From Oscillibacter sp. (GTDB lineage Bacteria; Bacillota; Clostridia; Oscillospirales; Oscillospiraceae), in NCBI GenBank assembly GCA_017380995.1, contig JAFOCY010000138.1, positions 1 to 19,801 on the forward strand: DNA of 19,801 bases, written 5' to 3'. Made by a program: the position numbers and the translations under genes. Numbering within the stretch: position 1 is the first letter of the stretch; every line of letters begins with the position of its first letter. Shown here piece after piece: positions 6,967 to 13,540 of the stretch. The notes beneath the pieces are model-generated. The model did no database searches. It had not been told where the DNA came from and was given only the letters and a program-made list of their open reading frames with translations.

Positions 6967-9609
6967 ATGAATAAAGAACTGCCCAAGGTGTATGAGCCGC
7001 AGCAGGTCGAATCCCGCATCTATGAGATGTGGATGAACGGCGACTGCTTCAACGGCGATCCCGATCCCAAGAAGAAGCCCTTCTCTATTTCCATGCCCCC
7101 GCCCAACGTTACCGGTCAGCTCCATATGGGCCATGCTCTGGACTGCACGCTGCAGGATATCCTGACCCGATTCAAGCGTATGCAGGGTTACGCTACTTTG
7201 TGGCTTCCCGGTGTTGACCATGCCGGTATCGCTACCCAGATCAAGGTGGAAGAGGAGCTGCGTGTCAAGGAGGGTCTGACCCGTTATGACCTGGGCCGCG
7301 AAAAGTTCCTCCAGCGTGTCTGGAAATGGAAGGAAGAGTACGGCAGCCGCATTGTGGAGCAGCAGAAGAAGATGGGCGTTTCCTGTGACTGGAGCCGCTC
7401 CCGCTTCACGATGGATGATACCTGCGCCAAGGCCGTCCGTGAGACCTTCTGCGATCTCTATGACAAGGGCATGATTTACAAGGGCAGCCGTATCATCAAC
7501 TGGTGTCCTAAGTGTGCTACCGCCCTCTCTGATGCAGAGGTGGAGTACACCGATAAGCCCGGCAACCTCTGGCATATCCGTTATCCTTTGGCTGACGGCA
7601 GCGGTGATATCGTGGTGGCCACTACCCGTCCGGAAACCATGATGGGTGATACCGGTGTTGCTGTGAACCCTGAGGATGAAAACCTCAAGCACCTGATCGG
7701 CAAGAAGTGCATCCTGCCCATCATGAATCGTGAGATCCCCATTGTGGGCGATGAATACTGCGAGATCGGTTTTGGTACCGGTGCTGTTAAGATGACTCCT
7801 GCTCACGACCCCAACGACTTTGAGGTTGGTCTGCGCCATAATCTGGAGATCATCCGTGTGATTGCTGACGATGGTACCATCAACGAAAACGGCGGCAAGT
7901 ACAACGGCATGGACCGTTATGAGTGCCGAAAGGCAATCGTGAAGGACCTGGAGGAGCAGGGTTATCTCATCAAGACCGAGCCCTACAGCCACAACGTGGG
8001 CACCTGCTACCGCTGCCACAATGACGTGGAGCCTCTGATCTCCGCCCAGTGGTTCGTCAAGATGGAGCCTCTGGCCAAGGAAGCCCTGCGCGTGGTGAAG
8101 GATGGCGAAGTGAAGTTCGTCCCCGAGCGCTTCTCCAAGACTTATATTAACTGGATGGAAAATGTCCATGACTGGTGTATTTCCCGTCAGCTGTGGTGGG
8201 GCCATCAGATTCCTGCTTGGTACTGCGATGAGTGCGGGCATATCAATGTCAGCCGTGAAGATCCCACCAAGTGCGAGAAGTGTGGCTGCGAACACCTGAC
8301 CCGCGAGGAAGATGTGCTGGATACCTGGTTCTCCTCTGCGCTGTGGCCCTTCTCCACCCTGGGCTGGCCTGAGAAGACTGAGGATCTGGACTTCTACTAT
8401 CCCAACTCTGTCATGGTCACCGGTTATGATATCATCTTCTTCTGGGTGGCCCGTATGATTTTCTCCGGCTGCGAGCAGATGAAGAAGATCCCCTTCGAAA
8501 CCGTCCTGATCCACGGTCTGGTCCGTGACGATAAGGGCCGCAAGATGTCCAAGTCTCTGGGCAACGGCATCGACCCCCTGGTGATGGCCGAGAAGTACGG
8601 TGCTGACGCTCTGCGCTTCAACCTCATCACCGGCAATAGCCCCGGTAACGACACCCGCTTCTACACCGAAAAATGCGAAGCTATGCGCAACTTTGCCAAT
8701 AAGATCTGGAACGCCAGCCGCTTTGTCATGATGAACCTTACCATCGACAAGTGCGTCCTGCCTGAGGCGGACAAGCTGGAGCAGGAGGATAAGTGGATCC
8801 TCTCCAAGCTGAACAAGCTGGTGAAGGAAGTCACCGAGAATCTGGACAGCTACGAGATCGGCGTTGCCTCCGCCAAGGTTTACGACTTCATCTGGGATAC
8901 TTTCTGCGACTGGTATATTGAGCTGACCAAGACCCGCATGAACGGCGAGGACGAGGAGGCCAAGCTGGTTGCCCAGAACGTGCTGTGCTACGTTTTGATC
9001 AACCTCCTCAAGATGCTCCATCCCTTCATGCCCTTCATCACTGAGGAGATCTGGCAGGCTCTGCCCCGCATGGAGGAAGGCGACTTCCTGATGACCTCTC
9101 AGTGGCCTGAATATCAGGATGCGCTGAATTTCCCTGTGGAAGAGGCTGCTATGGAGGCTGTGATGGATACCATCAAGGCGATCCGTGTCCGCCGTGCAGA
9201 GATGAATGTGCCTCCCTCCAAGAAAGCTGAGATCCTGGTTGTCACTGCTACTCCCGAGATCTACCAGCAGGGTCTGCACTTTATGCAGCGTCTGGCATAT
9301 GCATCCTCTGTTGCTTTCGCTGATGCTGCGCCTGCCGACCTCGCCGGTCAGGTCAGCGTGGTTACTGCCAATGCAACGGCTTATATGCCTCTTGCTGAGC
9401 TGGTGGATATCAAGGCTGAGCTGGAGCGTATCGCCAAGGAGAAGGAGAAGGCTGAGAACGGTCTGCGCATCGTCATGCAGAAGCTTAACAACGAGAAGTT
9501 TGTTTCCAAGGCTCCTGAGGCTGTTGTGAATGCCGAGAAGGAGCGTGCTGCCAAGTTCCAGGAACTCATCGCTAAGCTGGATGAGTCCGCCAAGGCTATG
9601 CAGGCTTAA
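6967..9609 (+). CDS. valS: Valyl-tRNA synthetase
   Basis: The 880-residue class I enzyme charges tRNA-Val in the cytoplasm. The ATP-binding HIGH motif is HMGH at residues 53-56 (after PPPNVTGQL) and KMSKS is at 526-530. Between them lies the CP1 editing domain, with TTRPETMMGDTGVAV and the GTGAVKMTPAHDPNDFEVG stretch. A four-cysteine zinc module (C420, C423, C436, C439) sits before the catalytic core resumes. The C-terminus is the usual coiled-coil arm rich in Lys/Glu/Ala (about residues 815-880). AGGAGA precedes the ATG. Codon use is strongly biased towards C- or G-ending optimal codons, unlike the neighbouring sporulation genes, as expected for a highly expressed gene. Regulation is by the T-box. 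Confidence 0.98.
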   Translation: MNKELPKVYEPQQVESRIYEMWMNGDCFNGDPDPKKKPFSISMPPPNVTGQLHMGHALDCTLQDILTRFKRMQGYATLWLPGVDHAGIATQIKVEEELRVKEGLTRYDLGREKFLQRVWKWKEEYGSRIVEQQKKMGVSCDWSRSRFTMDDTCAKAVRETFCDLYDKGMIYKGSRIINWCPKCATALSDAEVEYTDKPGNLWHIRYPLADGSGDIVVATTRPETMMGDTGVAVNPEDENLKHLIGKKCILPIMNREIPIVGDEYCEIGFGTGAVKMTPAHDPNDFEVGLRHNLEIIRVIADDGTINENGGKYNGMDRYECRKAIVKDLEEQGYLIKTEPYSHNVGTCYRCHNDVEPLISAQWFVKMEPLAKEALRVVKDGEVKFVPERFSKTYINWMENVHDWCISRQLWWGHQIPAWYCDECGHINVSREDPTKCEKCGCEHLTREEDVLDTWFSSALWPFSTLGWPEKTEDLDFYYPNSVMVTGYDIIFFWVARMIFSGCEQMKKIPFETVLIHGLVRDDKGRKMSKSLGNGIDPLVMAEKYGADALRFNLITGNSPGNDTRFYTEKCEAMRNFANKIWNASRFVMMNLTIDKCVLPEADKLEQEDKWILSKLNKLVKEVTENLDSYEIGVASAKVYDFIWDTFCDWYIELTKTRMNGEDEEAKLVAQNVLCYVLINLLKMLHPFMPFITEEIWQALPRMEEGDFLMTSQWPEYQDALNFPVEEAAMEAVMDTIKAIRVRRAEMNVPPSKKAEILVVTATPEIYQQGLHFMQRLAYASSVAFADAAPADLAGQVSVVTANATAYMPLAELVDIKAELERIAKEKEKAENGLRIVMQKLNNEKFVSKAPEAVVNAEKERAAKFQELIAKLDESAKAMQA

Positions 9610-9622
9610 TTTATGTGAATGT

Positions 9623-9664
9623 AAAAATCAGCGGTATGGAAATCTCCATACCGCTGATTTTTTC
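9623..9664 (+). terminator. Terminator after valS
   Basis: A perfect 18-bp stem (9623-9640 with 9645-9662) closes on an AATC loop and ends in a T-run. The flanking A-run means it may also work on the opposite strand, but no convergent gene is present. Confidence 0.93.
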
Positions 9665-9671
9665 GTTTACC

Positions 9672-9705
9672 TTCGACGGGATTTCAAAATAGACCGTGCT
9701 ATGAT
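9672..9705 (+). promoter_or_regulatory. Candidate Spo0A-dependent promoter of the spoIIA operon
   Basis: TTCGACG at 9672-9678 is the reverse complement of CGTCGAA, 6 of 7 matches to the Spo0A box TGTCGAA. TATGAT at 9700-9705 is a good -10, and TTCGAC sits 22 bp upstream of it. The CGAC core is exactly 26 bp before the -10, the same as at spoIIG in this window. I found no convincing sigma-H promoter (AGGA then GAAT at the proper spacing), although B. subtilis spoIIA uses sigma-H. Confidence 0.4.
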
Positions 9706-9745
9706 GTGACTGAAATCCGAATTTTGGAAAGAAGAGGAGAGACTC

Positions 9746-10051
9746 ATGGAAATACAGGCAAAAAGCGCAGACCGCAACCTCTTGTTGGAATTTTGTGGTG
9801 AATTAGACCATCATGGTGCACGTGGTGCTCTGCGGGAAGTGGAGCTGGCCATCGACGCTGCGCTGCCGCGAATGCTGGTGATGGATTTTGCCGGCGTCAC
9901 TTTTATGGATAGCTCCGGTATTGCGCTGATCCTGCGGGCGCAGCAGCGGATGCAGCTGTTGGACGGAAGTTTGCAGGTGCGTAATGTTCCCGGACAGGCT
10001 CGTCGGGTCCTGGATGCGGCAGGAATTGGCCGATTGGTCAATATCAAATAA
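9746..10051 (+). CDS. spoIIAA: Anti-sigma-F factor antagonist SpoIIAA (STAS domain)
   Basis: This 101-residue single STAS-domain protein releases sigma-F by binding SpoIIAB when unphosphorylated. The phosphorylation site is visible in FMDSSGIAL: S57 is equivalent to Ser58 of B. subtilis SpoIIAA. The strand MLVMDFAGVTFMDSSG and the C-terminal NVPGQARRVLDAAGI match STAS antagonists. An AGAGGAGA ribosome site precedes the ATG. It is the first gene of a three-gene operon; 17 nt separate it from spoIIAB. It is slightly shorter than the B. subtilis protein. The phosphatase SpoIIE, which activates it, is not in this window. Confidence 0.95.
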   Translation: MEIQAKSADRNLLLEFCGELDHHGARGALREVELAIDAALPRMLVMDFAGVTFMDSSGIALILRAQQRMQLLDGSLQVRNVPGQARRVLDAAGIGRLVNIK

Positions 10052-10068
10052 GAGGAGGGTCGTACATA

Positions 10069-10518
10069 ATGAAAACAAAAGCATCCAACGAGGTTACTCT
10101 GGAGTTTCCAAGTCATAGCAGCAACGAGGCTTTTGCCCGTAGCGCCGCAGCCTGTTTTGTCTCCCAAATGGATCCAACGCTCAATGAACTTGAAGACATC
10201 AAGACCTCTGTCAGCGAAGCTGTTACCAATGTGATCGTTCACGCTTATCCAGATTCCATCGGAAAGATCGTCATGAAGCTGCGGGTCTATCCGGGGAATA
10301 TGCTGGAGCTGACAGTAAAGGATCAGGGAAGAGGCATCGCAGATGTGGACCAGGCCCGGGTCCCCATGTTTACCACCGGCGGCGAGGAGCGCAGCGGCAT
10401 GGGCTTTACAATCATGGAAAGCTTCATGGATCAGCTCTCTGTCCGCTCTGTGCCTGGCAGAGGAACGACTGTTACCATGAAGAAGAAGCTGATGCCTCGG
10501 ATAAAGAGCACAAAATGA
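10069..10518 (+). CDS. spoIIAB: Anti-sigma-F factor / serine kinase SpoIIAB
   Basis: The 149-residue GHKL-fold kinase binds and holds sigma-F and phosphorylates SpoIIAA. The N-box reads SEAVTNVIVHAY with E50 and N54. The G1 box is DQGRGI (D85) and the G2 box GMGFTIM (110-116). GAGGAGGG upstream of the ATG is a good ribosome site. The gene overlaps sigF by 4 nt (ATGA), the usual arrangement for stoichiometric production of an anti-sigma factor and its sigma factor. Confidence 0.96.
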   Translation: MKTKASNEVTLEFPSHSSNEAFARSAAACFVSQMDPTLNELEDIKTSVSEAVTNVIVHAYPDSIGKIVMKLRVYPGNMLELTVKDQGRGIADVDQARVPMFTTGGEERSGMGFTIMESFMDQLSVRSVPGRGTTVTMKKKLMPRIKSTK

Positions 10519-11219
10519 GTGCTGCAATCGATCTGCTGAGAGCGGCACAGGAAGGAGATCCGGAGGCCTGCGAGCAGGCAGTCATTGAAAATAACGGCCT
10601 GATCTGGAGCGTGGTGCGGCGCTATTATGGGCGCGGAGTGGAAGTGGATGACCTGTATCAGTTGGGATGCCTTGGATTTTTAAAAGCGATCCAGGGATTC
10701 GACTTTGATTATGGGACCTGCTTTTCCACCTATGCCGTTCCTAAGATCGCCGGAGAAATACGCCGCTTTTTACGGGATGACGGAAGTGTGAAAGTTGCTC
10801 GTAGTATACGAGAGCAAGCACAAATGCTTTACACAGTTCGCGAACGTATGAGGCAGGAGTTGGGGAGGGAACCCCACCTCTCAGAGCTTTCTGAAGCAAC
10901 AGGATTGTGCCCAGAGGAGATCTCCCGGACAGATCTTGCCACCGAAGCACCGGACTCTTTGCAGCGGGAGACTGCGGATGGTCTTACCCTGGAAGGGACT
11001 CTTGGAACGGAGGCCCCCGAAGAAACCATGGTAGAACGCATCGCCTTACGGCAGGCGATTGACCGGCTTCCTGAAAAAGAGCGTATGACGATTCTGCTTC
11101 GGTATTTCAAGTCTCTTACCCAGGATCAGACAGCTCGCATCCTGGGAGTATCTCAGGTACAGGTTTCCCGGCTGGAACGGCGTGGCCTGCAGCGTCTGCG
11201 GGAAAGCTTTCAGCTTTAA
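10515..11219 (+). CDS. sigF: RNA polymerase sporulation sigma factor SigF
   Basis: This 234-residue protein is the forespore-specific sigma factor. Region 2 includes NNGLIWSVVRRYYGRGVEVDDLYQLGCLGFLKA and YAVPKIAGEIRRFLRDDG (to about residue 90). Region 3 follows (REPHLSELSEATG), and region 4 ends in the helix-turn-helix ILGVSQVQVSRLERRGLQRLRE. There is no pro-sequence, as expected. It is translationally coupled to spoIIAB by a 4-nt overlap. The last 104 nt, encoding the end of region 4, are also the 3' end of a gene on the minus strand. No terminator is seen after sigF. Confidence 0.96.
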   Translation: MSAAIDLLRAAQEGDPEACEQAVIENNGLIWSVVRRYYGRGVEVDDLYQLGCLGFLKAIQGFDFDYGTCFSTYAVPKIAGEIRRFLRDDGSVKVARSIREQAQMLYTVRERMRQELGREPHLSELSEATGLCPEEISRTDLATEAPDSLQRETADGLTLEGTLGTEAPEETMVERIALRQAIDRLPEKERMTILLRYFKSLTQDQTARILGVSQVQVSRLERRGLQRLRESFQL

Positions 11220-11961
11220 AGTAAGATTCATCCTGGAATTCTGTCATGGTGTTCCAATACCGTTTAGGCATATTGTTCATCCGCAGACGTGGATTTTCCC
11301 GCTCCTTGATGGCAATGGAATCATAGAAGCGTTTCCAAAGGAGACGGTAGTTGGCCTCACGCTCGTCCGGTGGAGCCATCTGGAAGCCCTCGATAGGGCG
11401 AATGATTGCTTTCCCGCCAGCATAAAACAATGCTTCTTTGTGGGTGCGGTCATAGATAAAAAACGCATCCTCACGATATCGGGCACAAAAATGAGTGCGA
11501 AGAAGGGGAAGGACGCGGTTTTTCGGCTCGATCTCGCTGCCTAACACTCCACCCAGCTCCGAGAATCGGATAAAGCCTTTTAGAAGGTGCACTTCACCAT
11601 GCAGATGCCGTACCGCCGTGGCTACCGGATAAAGGGTTTCATCGGAGAGCTTTCGCAAAAAGGAAGGTCCTTCCCCCAGAAGTTTTACAACCAAACGGTA
11701 TAAGTGCAGTTCTTTCTCCTCCATGCAGGTGAGGAACCCTTTTTGGATTAACTCCGCTGCGGAAGGAGATATTTTGATCAGTTTGCGCAGCACCCGGTTG
11801 GCATGATCCTGATCTGTTACTACGGTGCGGCAATCGAACAGTGTTGGAACAGCATCCTCGTCGCGATAAATCGCGGTGAGGACTTCTTTTTTTGCGTAGC
11901 TTTCAAAAATACAGCTCAGAAAGCCTTCAAAGCTTCCGTCGTAATAATAGACCATTTCCAT
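11116..11961 (-). CDS. DUF4130 / TIGR03915-type DNA metabolism protein (partner of the radical SAM protein)
   Basis: The 281-residue product begins with the family hallmark VYYYDGSFEGFLSCIFESY and contains the RYREDAFFIYDRTH and MPKRYWNTMTEF blocks. This family is known to occur beside a radical SAM protein (TIGR03916) and is linked to uracil-DNA glycosylase-like proteins, so a role in DNA repair or modification is inferred; the chemistry is unknown. I chose ATG 11961 because it starts just before the conserved block, has GAGG upstream, and avoids overlapping the radical SAM gene (13-nt gap); an in-frame ATG at 12003 would overlap it. After YWNTMTEF, where I expect the family to end, there are about 39 more residues, mostly encoded antisense to sigF region 4. 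It is the last gene of the LexA-type operon. Confidence 0.85.
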   Translation of the reverse strand: MEMVYYYDGSFEGFLSCIFESYAKKEVLTAIYRDEDAVPTLFDCRTVVTDQDHANRVLRKLIKISPSAAELIQKGFLTCMEEKELHLYRLVVKLLGEGPSFLRKLSDETLYPVATAVRHLHGEVHLLKGFIRFSELGGVLGSEIEPKNRVLPLLRTHFCARYREDAFFIYDRTHKEALFYAGGKAIIRPIEGFQMAPPDEREANYRLLWKRFYDSIAIKERENPRLRMNNMPKRYWNTMTEFQDESYFKAESFPADAAGHAVPAGKPVPEILPGCELSDPG

Positions 11962-11974
11962 AGAGAACCTCGCT

Positions 11975-13237
11975 TCAAGGGAGAAAGAGGGAGAGCTGTT
12001 CAACTTCCGGTTGAGGTAAAGAGGGCTGCTCTGTAAGGATCAGGTTATGCAAAAGGGTATCCTGGTTAAAGCGCAGTCCATCCGCCATGCGACCGGAAGC
12101 CGTGAGAAAATACTGGGCCCGTTTCATGACAACACCAAGTTTCCTGAGATCTTCCGTATGAAGAGGGCCTGTCCTGCGGGCCGACAAGATCCGCCTGGCA
12201 GAGACCACACCTACCCCGGGAATCCGCAGCAAAGTTTCATAGTCTGCCTGGTTTACTTCAACAGGGAAGAAATGGGGGTGGGCCAGGGCCCAGCTGCATT
12301 TAGGATCCACACGGGGATCAAAATTCCGGTGTTCTTCATCCAAAAGCTCTTCTGCCCGGAATCCATAGAATCGAAGCAGCCAGTCTGCCTGATAGAGCCG
12401 GTGTTCCCGCAGCAGAGGGGGTTTTACATCCTTTCCGGGAAGCAGCGTGTGTTCTACCACGGGTACATAGGCAGAATAGAACACACGTTTGAGCCGGTAT
12501 TGATCATATAATCCTTGGGTCAGCCGCAGAATATGAAGATCATCCTCCGGGGTAGCGCCGATGATCAGCTGCGTACTCTGTCCGGCAGGAGCGAATTTGG
12601 GCGCATGACGGTATTTAACAAGTTCCTCCTTATTCTGGATATTTCGGCTCTGGATCTGCCGCATAGGCGTCAAAATGGCTTTTTTACTTTTGTCCGGAGC
12701 AAGGAGCTTCAGTCCGCTCTCGGAAGGGAGTTCGATATTTACGCTCAGACGGTCTGCCAACAGCCCCAGTTGTTCTACCAATTCCGGCGCAGCGCCGGGA
12801 ATGGCCTTTGCGTGGATATACCCGTTGAAACGGTACGTTTCCCGTAAAAGCCGCAGGGTTTGGATCATCAACTCCATTGTATAATCCGGATTGCGGTATA
12901 CACCGGACGAAAGGAAGAGACCCTCAATGTAATTCCGGCGGTAGAAGTTAATGGTCAGGTCAGCCAATTCTTCAGGGGTAAATGCAGTGCGGCGTGTATC
13001 ATTGCTGCGGCGGTTAACACAGTATTTACAGTCATATATGCAGCGGTTGGTCATCAGGACCTTTAAAAGCGTCACACACCGGCCATCTGCAGAAAAGGAA
13101 TGGCAGCACCCCGCCACAGAAGAAGAGGTGTTGCCAATGTGTCCCTTTTTAAAGCTGCGGCTGCCGCCGCTGGATGTACAAGCGGCATCGTATTTGGCAG
13201 CGTCAGTAAGAATACTGAGTTTTTCCAGAACATCCAT
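11975..13237 (-). CDS. Putative DNA modification/repair radical SAM protein (TIGR03916 type)
   Basis: The 420-residue protein carries the radical SAM cluster motif C-X3-C-X2-C at C66, C70 and C73 (TNRCIYDCKYC). It has further N-terminal cysteines (C20, C44, C45, C54), a GATPEDD stretch in the barrel, and a C-terminal DNA-binding helix-hairpin-helix (RIPGVGVVSARRIL, about 338-351). The last residues, VEQLSLFLP, contain QLSLF (414-418), which matches the bacterial sliding-clamp-binding consensus QL(S/D)LF. The family is found with the TIGR03915 protein, as here; its reaction is not established to my knowledge. ATG 13237 fits the family start (MDVLEKLSILTDAAKYD). No ribosome site precedes it, but the upstream small gene stops 7 nt before, so it is probably translated by coupling. 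Confidence 0.9.
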   Translation of the reverse strand: MDVLEKLSILTDAAKYDAACTSSGGSRSFKKGHIGNTSSSVAGCCHSFSADGRCVTLLKVLMTNRCIYDCKYCVNRRSNDTRRTAFTPEELADLTINFYRRNYIEGLFLSSGVYRNPDYTMELMIQTLRLLRETYRFNGYIHAKAIPGAAPELVEQLGLLADRLSVNIELPSESGLKLLAPDKSKKAILTPMRQIQSRNIQNKEELVKYRHAPKFAPAGQSTQLIIGATPEDDLHILRLTQGLYDQYRLKRVFYSAYVPVVEHTLLPGKDVKPPLLREHRLYQADWLLRFYGFRAEELLDEEHRNFDPRVDPKCSWALAHPHFFPVEVNQADYETLLRIPGVGVVSARRILSARRTGPLHTEDLRKLGVVMKRAQYFLTASGRMADGLRFNQDTLLHNLILTEQPSLPQPEVEQLSLFLP

Positions 13238-13244
13238 GGTGTGC

Positions 13245-13376
13245 TTAATAGTAGGCCGCTGCACGACGGCGGCGAGGACGGCGGGCAGGACGCTCAATGG
13301 CATCAACAAGGCGGAACACCTGTGCGGTCAGAAAAGCCACGCCCACGAATACGAAAAACATACCCCAACCAGTCAT
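13245..13376 (-). CDS. 43-residue SOS-controlled membrane protein with basic tail
   Basis: This small protein has one membrane segment (about residues 4-24, WGMFFVFVGVAFLTAQVF) followed by a short linker and a very basic tail (ERPARRPRRRR, about 28-38) ending in AAAYY. The basic tail predicts a cytoplasmic C-terminus by the positive-inside rule. The start is certain in practice: a perfect AAGGAGG (13385-13391, minus strand) lies 8 nt upstream. It is the first gene behind a promoter with LexA boxes and is coupled to the radical SAM gene. I know no family for it. SOS-induced single-pass peptides such as SidA, YneA and SosA inhibit cell division in other bacteria, and a similar role is inferred from context only. 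A membrane anchor for the repair proteins is the alternative. Confidence 0.75.
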   Translation of the reverse strand: MTGWGMFFVFVGVAFLTAQVFRLVDAIERPARRPRRRRAAAYY

Positions 13377-13398
13377 TTTGAATTCCTCCTTACGAAAT

Positions 13399-13412
13399 AG
13401 AACTTTTGTTCT
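13399..13412 (-). promoter_or_regulatory. LexA (SOS) box, proximal
   Basis: A perfect palindrome AGAAC-TTTT-GTTCT contains the LexA core GAAC-N4-GTTC. It lies at about +1 to +14 of the predicted transcript of the minus-strand SOS operon, where LexA binding would block initiation. Confidence 0.8.
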
Positions 13413-13418
13413 ATACAT

Positions 13419-13447
13419 ATAGTACATCGAACAAGTGTTCGTGTCAA
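13419..13447 (-). promoter_or_regulatory. Sigma-A promoter of the SOS operon
   Basis: On the minus strand, a consensus TTGACA (13442-13447), a 17-nt spacer and TACTAT (13419-13424, 4 of 6) form the promoter. The spacer is largely filled by a LexA box. Transcription would begin near 13412, 36 nt before the small membrane protein gene. Confidence 0.8.
13428..13441 (-). promoter_or_regulatory. LexA (SOS) box, between -35 and -10
   Basis: CGAAC-AAGT-GTTCG fits the core GAAC-N4-GTTC with perfect dyad arms of five bases, and 13 of 14 positions of the B. subtilis DinR/LexA consensus CGAACRNRYGTTYC. It occupies the spacer of the promoter, the classic position for repression. Its centre is 29 bp from that of the proximal box. 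Confidence 0.9.
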
Positions 13448-13458
13448 GCGATTTGAAG

Positions 13459-13500
13459 AAAAAAATTAGGGATCCCGGCCCAAAAAGGCGGGGATCCCTT
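13459..13500 (-). terminator. Terminator of the threonine aldolase gene
   Basis: On the minus strand, AGGGATCCCCGCC pairs with GGCCGGGATCCCT (one mismatch) across a TTTTTG-type loop, followed by AATTTTTTT. It separates the aldolase gene from the SOS operon promoter immediately downstream. Confidence 0.88.
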
Positions 13501-13524
13501 GAAGAATCAGGAAATTCAGCTCGT

Positions 13525-13538
13525 CGAACAAATGTTTC
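13525..13538 (-). promoter_or_regulatory. Possible third LexA box, upstream
   Basis: CGAACAAATGTTTC matches the B. subtilis DinR/LexA consensus CGAACRNRYGTTYC at every position, though its dyad is imperfect (GAAC/GTTT). It lies 78 bp upstream of the SOS operon -35, between the aldolase stop codon and terminator, so it may add cooperative binding or be fortuitous. Confidence 0.5.
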
Positions 13539-13540
13539 TC

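Noticed and set aside
6700..9279. An 859-codon open frame on the minus strand opposite valS
   Set aside because: valS is certain from its motifs. The opposite frame is open because strong codon bias in valS removes stop codons there; its product is His/Leu/Val-rich without recognisable domains and has no ribosome site.
9811..10548. A 245-codon minus-strand frame opposite spoIIAA/spoIIAB
   Set aside because: The SpoIIAA and SpoIIAB motifs are complete on the plus strand; the reverse frame is a shadow without family features.
11975..13309. A longer radical SAM start at 13309
   Set aside because: The added residues are unlike the family start and would overlap most of the small membrane protein gene; MDVLEKLSIL at 13237 fits the family.
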